A DNA stretch of 64,000 nucleotides from Pseudomonas farris (GTDB taxonomy: Bacteria > Pseudomonadota > Gammaproteobacteria > Pseudomonadales > Pseudomonadaceae), in NCBI RefSeq assembly GCF_019145235.1, contig NZ_JAHSTV010000013.1, forward strand, positions 62,001-126,000. The letters are read 5' to 3'. The stretch's first letter is position 1. Each line of letters begins with the position of its first letter. Positions 25,403 through 33,169 of the stretch are shown here, in pieces. The notes under the pieces were generated by a model. The model had not been told where the DNA came from. It saw only the letters and a program-made list of their open reading frames with translations, and did not search any database. The position numbers were made by a program, and so were the translations under genes.

Positions 25403-27181
25403 ATGCTCTCTTCCCGTCACCGCCGAGCCATTCGTCTGGCCAGCCGTTTCCTCGCGCCTTATCGCTGGCCGGCCTTAGGCGCTTTGTTGGCGTTGATCGT
25501 CACTGCCGGCATCACTTTGTCCATGGGGCAGGGTATTCGCCTGTTGGTGGACGAGGGTTTCATGACCCAGTCGCCGCATTTGCTCAACCGATCCATCGGC
25601 GTGTTCATGCTGTTGGTGGTTGGTCTGGCGATTGGCACCTTTGCACGGTTTTACCTGGTGTCGTGGATCGGCGAGCGCGTTGTCGCCGACATCCGTCGTC
25701 GAGTGTTCAACCATCTGGTTTACCTGCATCCGGGCTTCTATGAAGACAACCGCAGCTCCGAGATCCAATCGCGATTGACGGCCGACACCACGCTGCTGCA
25801 ATCGGTAATCGGCTCTTCGCTGTCGCTGTTCTTGCGTAACGGGCTGATGGTGATCGGCGGGATTGTCTTGCTGTTTATCACCAACCCCAAACTCACCAGC
25901 ATCGTGGTGGTCGCGTTGCCGCTGGTGGTCGCGCCGATCCTGATTTTTGGTCGCCGGGTGCGCACCCTGTCGCGTCTGAGCCAGGACCGGATTGCCGATA
26001 TTGGCAGCTATGTCTCCGAAACCCTGAGCCAGATCAAAACCGTGCAGGCCTATAACCATCAGGTTCAGGACGAGCAGCGTTTTGCCACGACTGTGGAAGA
26101 GGCTTTCAACACTGCCCGCAAGCGCATTTTCCAGCGGGCCTGGTTGATTACTCTGGTGATCCTGCTGGTGTTGGGCGCGGTCGGGGTGATGCTCTGGGTC
26201 GGCGGCATGGACGTCATCGCCGGGCGGATTTCCGCGGGTGAGCTGGCAGCGTTCGTCTTTTACAGCCTGATCGTCGGTGGTGCCTTCGGCACGTTGAGTG
26301 AAGTTATAGGCGAACTGCAGCGAGCAGCGGGGGCGGCGGAGCGGATTGCCGAGTTATTGCGTTCGGAAAACATCATCCAGCCACCGACCCAGGGCCTGGT
26401 GACGTTGCCTGAACGGGTGAAGGGCGATCTGGTACTGCAAGATGTGCGTTTTTCCTACCCGTCGCGTCCGCAAAGCTATGCCGTCGATGGTCTGAATCTG
26501 ACCATCAACGCCGGCGAAACCCTTGCATTGGTCGGGCCCTCGGGTGCCGGCAAGTCAACGGTGTATGACCTGCTGTTGCGCTTTTACGACCCCGCCGAAG
26601 GACGCATCCTGCTCGATGGTGTGCCGCTGACTCAACTCGATCCTCTGGACCTGCGTCGCTGCTTCGCCCTCGTCTCGCAATCCCCGGCGCTGTTCTTCGG
26701 CAGCATCGAAGAGAACATTCGCTACGGTCGCCCGACGGCGACTTTGGCTCAGGTCCAGGAAGCCGCGAAAATCGCCTATGCCCACGACTTCATCGAGCAA
26801 ATGCCCAACGGCTACCAGACACACCTCGGCGACGCTGGTCTCGGTTTATCCGGCGGGCAACGTCAGCGCCTGGCCATCGCCCGGGCGTTGCTGGTGGACG
26901 CGCCGATCCTGCTGCTGGACGAAGCCACCAGCGCCCTCGACGCCCAAAGCGAGCACCTGATTCAGCAAGCCCTGCCCAGCCTGATGAAAAATCGCACCAC
27001 ACTGGTCATCGCCCACCGATTGGCCACAGTGAAAAACGCCGACAGGATCGCAGTGATGGACCAAGGGAAACTGGTGGCGGTGGGGACGCATCAGGAGTTG
27101 ATTGCGAGTAATGCGCTGTATGCACGGCTGGCGGCGTTGCAGTTCAATGACGGCAAAGCCGAAACCGATCTGCGAGTTTAG
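25403..27181 (+). CDS. ABC exporter, fused membrane and ATPase domains (MsbA-like half-transporter)
   Basis: 592 residues from the ATG at 25403; an ATG at 25394 is equally possible since neither has a strong ribosome site. Six membrane spans fill about residues 15-300. The ATPase domain has Walker A GPSGAGKST, signature LSGGQRQR, Walker B ILLLDEATSALD and the His switch VIAHRL. The segment YPSRPQ and the overall form are those of MsbA/BmrA-type exporters, which act as dimers. The substrate is not inferable. No partner genes are adjacent, and a strong terminator follows. Confidence 0.92.
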   Translation: MLSSRHRRAIRLASRFLAPYRWPALGALLALIVTAGITLSMGQGIRLLVDEGFMTQSPHLLNRSIGVFMLLVVGLAIGTFARFYLVSWIGERVVADIRRRVFNHLVYLHPGFYEDNRSSEIQSRLTADTTLLQSVIGSSLSLFLRNGLMVIGGIVLLFITNPKLTSIVVVALPLVVAPILIFGRRVRTLSRLSQDRIADIGSYVSETLSQIKTVQAYNHQVQDEQRFATTVEEAFNTARKRIFQRAWLITLVILLVLGAVGVMLWVGGMDVIAGRISAGELAAFVFYSLIVGGAFGTLSEVIGELQRAAGAAERIAELLRSENIIQPPTQGLVTLPERVKGDLVLQDVRFSYPSRPQSYAVDGLNLTINAGETLALVGPSGAGKSTVYDLLLRFYDPAEGRILLDGVPLTQLDPLDLRRCFALVSQSPALFFGSIEENIRYGRPTATLAQVQEAAKIAYAHDFIEQMPNGYQTHLGDAGLGLSGGQRQRLAIARALLVDAPILLLDEATSALDAQSEHLIQQALPSLMKNRTTLVIAHRLATVKNADRIAVMDQGKLVAVGTHQELIASNALYARLAALQFNDGKAETDLRV

Positions 27182-27203
27182 GCGCTATTGGTGTAGACGA
27201 TCT

Positions 27204-27314
27204 TTTCAGTTCCCATCAAAGAGGAGCGACCAAGTAACCGACCAAGTAGCGAAATTGCGTCGGGCTTTCGAAGGGACCGGTCCGGTGAAAATCAGTGAGT
27301 GCTTTGAGCTGCAA
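27204..27314 (+). pseudogene. possible relic of a C-terminal winged-helix domain (Fic/AAA_4-type protein)
   Basis: In one frame the segment after the ABC exporter reads 37 residues including SDQVTDQVAKLRRAFEG and GPVKISECFEL. The tandem DQVTDQV repeat and the following 'GxxPVKISExFEL' pattern resemble the C-terminal region of Fic or RecG-like (AAA_4) proteins. No start, no rest of the protein and no conserved end are present, so at most it is a remnant. Recognition is by pattern only. Confidence 0.35.
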
Positions 27315-27316
27315 AC

Positions 27317-27352
27317 AAAAATGCCCGCCTCGAAAGAGGCGGGCATTTTTTA
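27317..27352. terminator. bidirectional terminator between the ABC exporter and slt
   Basis: AAAAATGCCCGCCTC-GAAA-GAGGCGGGCATTTTTT, a perfect 11 bp GC-rich stem with A and T runs on either side. It serves the two convergent genes. Confidence 0.96.
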
Positions 27353-27393
27353 CAGTTGCGGAAAAGATCGCAGCCTGCGGCAGCGCCTACAGA

Positions 27394-29322
27394 TCATTGA
27401 TCGTCGAAATACCGCTCATGCCAATCCACCAACGGTTGTGGTGAGTTGAGCTTCTGGCCGTAGATTACCGAGTACGACAGCACGTTTTGCACGTACTGGC
27501 GGGTTTCGTCGAACGGGATGCTTTCCACCCACACATCGAAGCTCAGGTGATCGGCGCCACGCAGCCATTGACGTACGCGGCCGGGGCCGGCGTTGTAAGC
27601 GGCGGAGGCGAGGACGCGGTTGCCGTTGAACTGGCTGTGGACCTGGCTCAGGTAAGCGGCACCGAGCTGGATGTTCTTGTCCGGATCGAACACTTGCTGC
27701 GGCGAAGCGAGCGGGATGCTGAACTTGCGCGCGGTTTCCTTGGCAGTGCCGGGCATCAGTTGCATCAGGCCGCTGGCACCGACGCCGGAGCGCGCGTCGG
27801 CCATGAACGCGCTTTCCTGGCGGGTGATGGCGAATACCCAGCTCGAGTGCAGGCCACGGACCTTGGCTTCACGGACCAGGGTTTCTCGGTGGGCCATCGG
27901 GAAGCGGATATCCAGGTCGTCCCAGTACTTCGCCTGACTGATGGTGCGGATCGCCGGGAAATACCATTTCAGGTCGTAAGCCAGTTTCGCCTGGGCAACC
28001 ATTTCGTCACGGCTGAAGTGCCGGCTGACGTGGTACCACTCGCGACGACCGTCGACGATCTGCCCGCGTGCATGGAATTCCAGGGCGCGTCGTATGCCGG
28101 GGGTGTTGCGCACCTTGTTGATCAGCGCCTGACTGAGCACCAGCGGTTTGTTGTTCAGCGAATAGGGGGATTGCGAGCGATCGGCCGCCAGGAAACCGTA
28201 GAAATCGCGCTCACGAGCCAAGCCCTTGTAAAGCGTCTGTGCTTCCGGATTCTGTGGCTGTGCCAGTTCCAGGCTGCGAGCCTGCCAGTAACGCCAGCGG
28301 TTGGTGGTAGCCAGATCCTGAGGCAGGCGGCGGGTCAACTGATAGGCATCGTCCCAGCGGGCCAGACGCAATAGCAGGCGCAAGCGCCATTCGGAAACGG
28401 TGTTGTCCCGCAGCTCCGGGTCGTATTTGGTCATCACGTCCAGCGCGCGGCTGTCGAAACGTCGTGCGAGGGTCAGCCCGATTTCCCGGGCAATCGCGAC
28501 TTTCTCGTCACGGGAGAAGTGCATGCTGTTGGCGTAACCGTCGAGCAGGGCCATGGCCCTGTCCGGATCCTGACGGGCCAGACGGCGCAGGCCAAGGCTG
28601 ACGATGTCGGACATGGGTTCGTCGGCGGGGATGAAGCGCGACGGCTGATTGAGCAGCTCGGGTTTCTGCGCCACATCCACCAGCAGGCGACCGCGGGGGG
28701 CGAGTGTCGTCAGGCCATTGATCAGGCTGTTGGCCAGCGGATAGTTGCGCGCCTGGGCGGCGAGCTTGGTGCGTTCCCAGCGTTTCTGTTCAGTCAGTTG
28801 GCCCTCGGCGGCCCACATGCCGAACACGCCATCGCAAGCATCGGGTTGGGTTTTGCCGGTCAGCCAGAGTTTATCGGCGTTGGCGTAGCCTTCGGCCTTG
28901 CGGTTATGGCTGATCTGATACTGCGCGTTCAGGCAGTCCAGTTCGGTGAAATTGAGTTTGGGGTCATAATATTTGACGAAGGTTGCCCAATCGCCGCGTT
29001 CGGCCAGCCAGCGCAGCCAGCGCAACTTCATCCAGTTGGCTTGCGGCAGGTCACCGTGTTCGGCGAGGAATTTCTCGATTTCGGCGTTGCTCGCGGTTTT
29101 CAGACGCGCGGTCAATTCGTCATAAGCCAGATAGGGCTCCAGCGGGTAATCGCTCAGAGCCTGGCTGTAACGGAAATAAGGGCCGGAATCGCCTTTGGCC
29201 AAGGCACGCTTGGCTTCATCGTAATACTGGCGTTGGGTGGACAGGTCCACCGCCTGGGCGGATTGAACGGCAGCGGCTGTAAGAAGCAAACACGAAAAAA
29301 GATTGAAAAGGCGACTGCGCAT
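27394..29322 (-). CDS. slt: soluble lytic murein transglycosylase
   Basis: 642 residues from the ATG at 29322, followed by a signal peptide (MRSRLFNLFSCLLLTAAAVQ). A long helical superhelix (U and L domains) leads to the C-terminal SLT catalytic domain from about residue 480: ITRQESAF with the catalytic Glu, GASGLMQLMPGTA, and AYNAGPGRVRQWL. It cleaves glycan strands in the periplasm, producing anhydromuropeptides. It is divergent from uup, as in PAO1 (PA3020-PA3019). Confidence 0.96.
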   Translation of the reverse strand: MRSRLFNLFSCLLLTAAAVQSAQAVDLSTQRQYYDEAKRALAKGDSGPYFRYSQALSDYPLEPYLAYDELTARLKTASNAEIEKFLAEHGDLPQANWMKLRWLRWLAERGDWATFVKYYDPKLNFTELDCLNAQYQISHNRKAEGYANADKLWLTGKTQPDACDGVFGMWAAEGQLTEQKRWERTKLAAQARNYPLANSLINGLTTLAPRGRLLVDVAQKPELLNQPSRFIPADEPMSDIVSLGLRRLARQDPDRAMALLDGYANSMHFSRDEKVAIAREIGLTLARRFDSRALDVMTKYDPELRDNTVSEWRLRLLLRLARWDDAYQLTRRLPQDLATTNRWRYWQARSLELAQPQNPEAQTLYKGLARERDFYGFLAADRSQSPYSLNNKPLVLSQALINKVRNTPGIRRALEFHARGQIVDGRREWYHVSRHFSRDEMVAQAKLAYDLKWYFPAIRTISQAKYWDDLDIRFPMAHRETLVREAKVRGLHSSWVFAITRQESAFMADARSGVGASGLMQLMPGTAKETARKFSIPLASPQQVFDPDKNIQLGAAYLSQVHSQFNGNRVLASAAYNAGPGRVRQWLRGADHLSFDVWVESIPFDETRQYVQNVLSYSVIYGQKLNSPQPLVDWHERYFDDQ

Positions 29323-29535
29323 GAGACGTCCGGGCAGAGAAATCATGACAAGTGCCGGCGAGAGCGGCACTGAATTATCTGTAGCTTAGCCTTTTGCCAG
29401 CAGCGGGCGAAAGCTTTGCCGAGCTGTCAGCACAAGTTCGCAACAATTGTTGTGCAGAGTGCTTCGACGTTGAAATTGCCGGCCTTCTGAAGCCTCAAGT
29501 CAGGTAGAATGCGCGCCCGGTTTTTGGAGAAGCTC

Positions 29536-31455
29536 ATGACCCTGCTCAAATTCAGCGATGTGTCCCTTGCTTTCGGCGCTATGCCGTTGTTGGACAAGGT
29601 GTCCTGGCAGATCGCCCGTGGTGAGCGGGTGTGCATCATCGGCCGCAACGGCACTGGCAAGTCCAGCATGATGAAGCTCGTCAAGGGCGACCAGAAGCCT
29701 GATGAGGGCTCTGTTTGGCGCGCACCTGGCCTAAAGATTGGCGAATTGCCGCAAGAATTGCCGGTAGCCGACGAGCGGACCGTGTTCGACGTGGTTGCCG
29801 AAGGCCTGGACGGTGTCGGCGAGCTGCTCGCGCAGTACCACCACCTGAGCCAGAACATTGTCACCGACGCCGATCTGGACAAGCTGATGCATGTCCAGCA
29901 CGACCTCGAAGCCCGCGACGGCTGGCGTTTGCAGCAACTGGTCGACAGCACCTTGAGCCGTCTGCAGTTGCCGGCCGACAAGACCCTCGCCGAATTATCC
30001 GGCGGCTGGCGTCGCCGCGTCCTGCTGGCTCAGGCCCTGGTTTCCGAACCGGATCTGCTGCTGCTCGACGAACCGACCAACCACCTGGACATCGGCGCCA
30101 TTGCCTGGCTTGAAGAAGCGCTGAAGGATTTCCAGGGCGCCGTGCTGTTCATCACGCACGACCGTTCATTCCTGCAGAACCTCGCTACCCGCATTCTGGA
30201 ACTGGATCGCGGTGGCCTGATCGACTGGAACGGCGATTACGCGAGTTTCCTCGTGCACAAAGAGGCGACGCTGGCGGCTGAAGAAACCGCCAACGCGCTG
30301 TTCGACAAGAAACTGGCCCAGGAAGAAGTCTGGATCCGCCAGGGCATCAAGGCGCGTCGCACCCGTAACGAAGGCCGTGTTCGCGCATTGAAAGCATTGC
30401 GCGTTGAGCGTAGCGAGCGTCGTGAGCGCACCGGCAAGGCCAATATTCAGCTGGATACCGCCGACAAGTCCGGCAAGCAGGTCATGGTCCTCGAGAACGT
30501 GAGCTTCGCTCACCCGGGTGGCCCGTTCCTGATCAAGGATTTCTCAATGGTCCTGACGCGCGGCGACCGTATCGGTTTGCTTGGCGCCAACGGTACCGGC
30601 AAGACCACGCTGCTGAAACTGATGCTCAGCGGTCTGCAACCGACCAGCGGCAAAGTGGAAGAGGGGACGCGCATCGACGTGGCCTACTTCGACCAGTTGC
30701 GCCATCAGTTGGACCTGGAAAAGACCGTGATCGACAACGTGGCCGAAGGTCGCGACTTTATCGATATCGATGGTCAGAGCCGCCATGTGCTGAGCTACCT
30801 CGGCGACTTCCTGTTCAGCCCGCAGCGTGCCCGCACGCCGGTCAAGGCGCTGTCCGGTGGTGAGCGTGCCCGTCTGTTGCTGGCCAAACTGTTCAGCAAA
30901 CCGGCGAACCTGCTGGTACTCGACGAACCGACCAACGATCTGGACGTGGAAACCCTCGAACTGCTGGAAGAGGTCTTGCTGACCTTCAACGGCACCGTGC
31001 TGATGGTCAGTCACGACCGGGCATTCCTCGACAACGTGGTCACCAGCACCCTGGTTTTCGAAGGCGAAGGCAAGGTTCGCGAATACGTCGGTGGTTATCA
31101 GGACTGGCTGCGTCAGGGCGGCTCGCCGCGCCTGTTGGGCGTGACCGAAAGCAAGTCCGGCAAGGCCGACCTGAACTCGGCTGTCGTCACTGCTGAACCA
31201 GTGCCAGTCGCTGCGGCAGTAGAGGCGCCGGTGGCAAAGAAAAAGCTCAGCTACAAGTTGCAGCGTGAGCTGGAAATGTTGCCGAGTCAGATCGAAGCCA
31301 TGGAACAGCAGATCGTGGTGGTTGAAGCGCAGATGGCGGATGTCGGCTTCTACCAGCGTCCTGCTGCCGAAACGGCTGCGGTGATCGCTCAGCTGGAGCA
31401 GTTGCAGGCTGAACTCGACGTGATGGTCGAGCGCTGGGCCGAGCTGGATGCCTGA
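29536..31455 (+). CDS. uup: ABC-F family ATPase Uup
   Basis: 639 residues from the ATG at 29536, with GGAGAAGC upstream. It has two ATPase domains and no membrane part: Walker A GRNGTGKSS and GANGTGKTT, signatures LSGGWRRR and LSGGERAR, Walker B LLLLDEPTNHLD and LLVLDEPTNDLD. The charged inter-domain linker and C-terminal coiled coil (about 570-639) are characteristic of Uup. ABC-F proteins act on ribosomes; Uup also influences transposon excision and DNA branch handling in E. coli. Confidence 0.95.
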   Translation: MTLLKFSDVSLAFGAMPLLDKVSWQIARGERVCIIGRNGTGKSSMMKLVKGDQKPDEGSVWRAPGLKIGELPQELPVADERTVFDVVAEGLDGVGELLAQYHHLSQNIVTDADLDKLMHVQHDLEARDGWRLQQLVDSTLSRLQLPADKTLAELSGGWRRRVLLAQALVSEPDLLLLDEPTNHLDIGAIAWLEEALKDFQGAVLFITHDRSFLQNLATRILELDRGGLIDWNGDYASFLVHKEATLAAEETANALFDKKLAQEEVWIRQGIKARRTRNEGRVRALKALRVERSERRERTGKANIQLDTADKSGKQVMVLENVSFAHPGGPFLIKDFSMVLTRGDRIGLLGANGTGKTTLLKLMLSGLQPTSGKVEEGTRIDVAYFDQLRHQLDLEKTVIDNVAEGRDFIDIDGQSRHVLSYLGDFLFSPQRARTPVKALSGGERARLLLAKLFSKPANLLVLDEPTNDLDVETLELLEEVLLTFNGTVLMVSHDRAFLDNVVTSTLVFEGEGKVREYVGGYQDWLRQGGSPRLLGVTESKSGKADLNSAVVTAEPVPVAAAVEAPVAKKKLSYKLQRELEMLPSQIEAMEQQIVVVEAQMADVGFYQRPAAETAAVIAQLEQLQAELDVMVERWAELDA

Positions 31456-31470
31456 TTGATCCGGCGATAA

Positions 31471-31506
31471 AAAAGCCCGGCGTTCAGTGATGAGCGCCGG
31501 GCTTTT
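31471..31506. terminator. terminator after uup
   Basis: AAAAGCCCGGCG ... CGCCGGGCTTTT, a perfect 12 bp stem with a 12 nt loop. It can work on both strands. Confidence 0.93.
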
Positions 31507-31542
31507 CGTATGGTATGCGATCTACTGGCCGACATGGCTTCA

Positions 31543-31651
31543 CTGTGGGAGCGGCGGTGCGACGATTCGACTTGCTCGCGAAGAGGGACTTACATTCAAC
31601 ATCAATGCTGACTGAATGTCCGCTCTTCGCGAGCAAGCCCGCTCCCACATT
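31543..31651. repeat. REP pair (inward type) with one expanded unit
   Basis: The left unit is TGTGGGAGCGG, then about 16 extra bases (CGGTGCGACGATTCGA), then CTTGCTCGCGAA; the right unit is a normal TTCGCGAGCAAGCCCGCTCCCACA. The spacer contains CAACATCAATGCTGACTG, as in the other inward pairs. Confidence 0.9.
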
Positions 31652-31662
31652 GTTCCGTGTTA

Positions 31663-32100
31663 TCAGCTTTTGATCAGGCGCACCGCCAGCACATCGCAAG
31701 GCGCGCCGTGCAGTACGTCATTGGCAGTGGAGCCGAGCAACAGGGCCAGACCGTGTCGGCCATGACTACCCACCACGATCAGGTCGCACGTTTGTTCCTT
31801 GGCGAGGTGGTGAATCTCCTGGCGCGGCTGGCCGTAGGTCAAGTGACTGTATTCCTTGGAGAGTTCCGGGTATTTCACGATCAGCCGATCAAGACGCTCT
31901 TTGGCCTGATCGAACTGTTGCTGTTGCAACTGGGAGAGGTCCATCGGCACGTCGCCGCCAAAGGCCATGGCCATCGGTTCGACGATATGCACCAGGGACA
32001 GCTTCGCGCCATTGCTCACCGAGAGTTCGCGAGCTCGGTGGATTACAGGATCGCACTCTTCGGTTAGATCTACAGCGACCAGAATATGGTGGTAGGGCAT
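31663..32100 (-). CDS. universal stress protein (UspA family)
   Basis: 145 residues from the ATG at 32100, with CAGGAGGAG upstream; the longer open frame is rejected. It starts YHHILVAVDLTEECDPVI and ends with the nucleotide-binding loop VVGSHGRHGLALLLGSTAND, so it is likely an ATP-binding UspA-type protein. These are cytoplasmic stress and stationary-phase proteins of mostly indirect function. It is divergent from the small membrane protein gene at 32205, as in PAO1. Confidence 0.93.
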   Translation of the reverse strand: MPYHHILVAVDLTEECDPVIHRARELSVSNGAKLSLVHIVEPMAMAFGGDVPMDLSQLQQQQFDQAKERLDRLIVKYPELSKEYSHLTYGQPRQEIHHLAKEQTCDLIVVGSHGRHGLALLLGSTANDVLHGAPCDVLAVRLIKS

Positions 32101-32204
32101 GAGGTGCTCCTCCTGAGGATTGCAATATTGGTAAGTATGGCTGGTTTCAAGCGCATTGGTTTCAAAGTGACTCAATGGGCTCATCAAGAATCGGGAGTAC
32201 ACAT

Positions 32205-32642
32205 ATGACGGTCTGGATAGTGGTGTCAATCCTGCTGGTGGTCTTGAGCCCGCTGGCCTGGTTGCGACCCTCTCGTGCCCAGAGCGGGCGCATAGCCCTG
32301 CGCATGGAGGCGCGGCGCATTGGCCTTGCCATGCAGCTGGCGCCCCAGGAATGGCCACATTGGCTGAGCCAGGAGCCGCCTAGCCCTTGCGCCCAGTACC
32401 ATCGGCCGCGCCGTGGCACGCGACCGGCGTGCTGGAGTTACTGGCAGAAGGCGCCGGGCGTGTGGGTCAATCAGTGGCAGGAGGTCTGTGAGGATGGAAT
32501 GCTGCTGAATCATTTCGAAAAATTGCCTGCCAACGTCTACAAGGTCGAGGCAGACAAGCAAATGATTGCCCTGTATTGGGGCGAGAAGGGCGAGCCCGAG
32601 GTTCTGCAACAGATCGATGCCACACTCAAAGCACTCGCCTGA
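32205..32642 (+). CDS. conserved hypothetical protein with N-terminal membrane anchor (PA3016-like)
   Basis: 145 residues from the ATG at 32205, with TCGGGAG upstream. One N-terminal hydrophobic segment (VWIVVSILLVVLSPLAWL) is followed by a basic region and a soluble domain with several Trp residues (EWPHWL, CWSYWQ, GVWVNQWQEVCEDG). Function is unknown. It keeps its place between usp and fadBA, as in P. aeruginosa. Confidence 0.82.
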   Translation: MTVWIVVSILLVVLSPLAWLRPSRAQSGRIALRMEARRIGLAMQLAPQEWPHWLSQEPPSPCAQYHRPRRGTRPACWSYWQKAPGVWVNQWQEVCEDGMLLNHFEKLPANVYKVEADKQMIALYWGEKGEPEVLQQIDATLKALA

Positions 32643-32649
32643 AACCCGA

Positions 32650-32676
32650 TCTGTAGCAGGTGGAGCCTGCTACAGA
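32650..32676. repeat. 11 bp perfect inverted repeat after the 32205 gene
   Basis: TCTGTAGCAGG-TGGAG-CCTGCTACAGA begins 8 nt after the stop. It has no T tract. The CTGTAGCAGG sequence differs from the main REP family of the window and may be a second palindromic repeat family. Confidence 0.7.
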
Positions 32677-32687
32677 AGGCATTAAAA

Positions 32688-32709
32688 AGCCCGACATCAT
32701 CATCGGGCT
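32688..32709 (-). terminator. terminator-like hairpin
   Basis: AGCCCGA-N8-TCGGGCT, with TTTTT following on the minus strand. No supported minus-strand gene ends here. Confidence 0.55.
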
Positions 32710-33169
32710 GAGGTTGGCCAGGCAGGCCGGTAATTCTTTGTGCGCTGATCTTACGCTGGGCATTCGTCAAAGCGTTCAAATTTTTTCTTCAGGGTCCCGC
32801 CAGCGTAGCTTGTTAAACACAGGCTGCCGCTAATTAGGGCGACTTTTCTAACTATTGATTCTATGAATGGCCTCACATGCATCAGCGTGTTGCAGGGCTT
32901 CGTGGTACGGAAGTGACCGGAAAGTCGCGTTTCAACCAGTATTTTGGGCGATTGACAATTGCCGGAAATTCCGTGAAGGTGACATACCCAAATCAAACGG
33001 GCGTATGAATTGAGCGTTTGTATTACAGAACGCTCCTACAGAATCCCGACTATCGCGTTGGCGGGTGTGCCGGGTGAATTGGCGTAGCATCGACGATAAA
33101 CGTCCTTGCCGAGCCAGTCGCCTGCGTCCGACGTGTACTGTTCAGCTTCCATATCGTGGAGATCAGTTG

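Larger units (their letters stand above)
32643..33169. other. 527 bp region upstream of fadB
   Basis: No supported gene lies here. It contains a perfect TCTGTAGCAGG-TGGAG-CCTGCTACAGA hairpin (32650-32676), a minus-strand terminator-like hairpin (32688-32709), an AT-rich stretch, a TTGACA (32952-32957) and a CAAACG-N15-CGTTTG inverted repeat (32994-33020). The last resembles spread PsrA half-sites but has wider spacing than the known operator. The fadBA promoter must lie here; I cannot fix its position. Confidence 0.55.

Noticed and set aside
32751..32996. An 81-codon minus-strand frame upstream of fadB
   Set aside because: Composition and sequence show no family resemblance; it lies in the AT-rich promoter region. 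It could only be rescued by transcript data.
32994..33020. CAAACG-N15-CGTTTG as a true PsrA operator of fadBA
   Set aside because: Arms match but the spacing is far wider than the 2-4 bp of the known motif; kept only as an observation.
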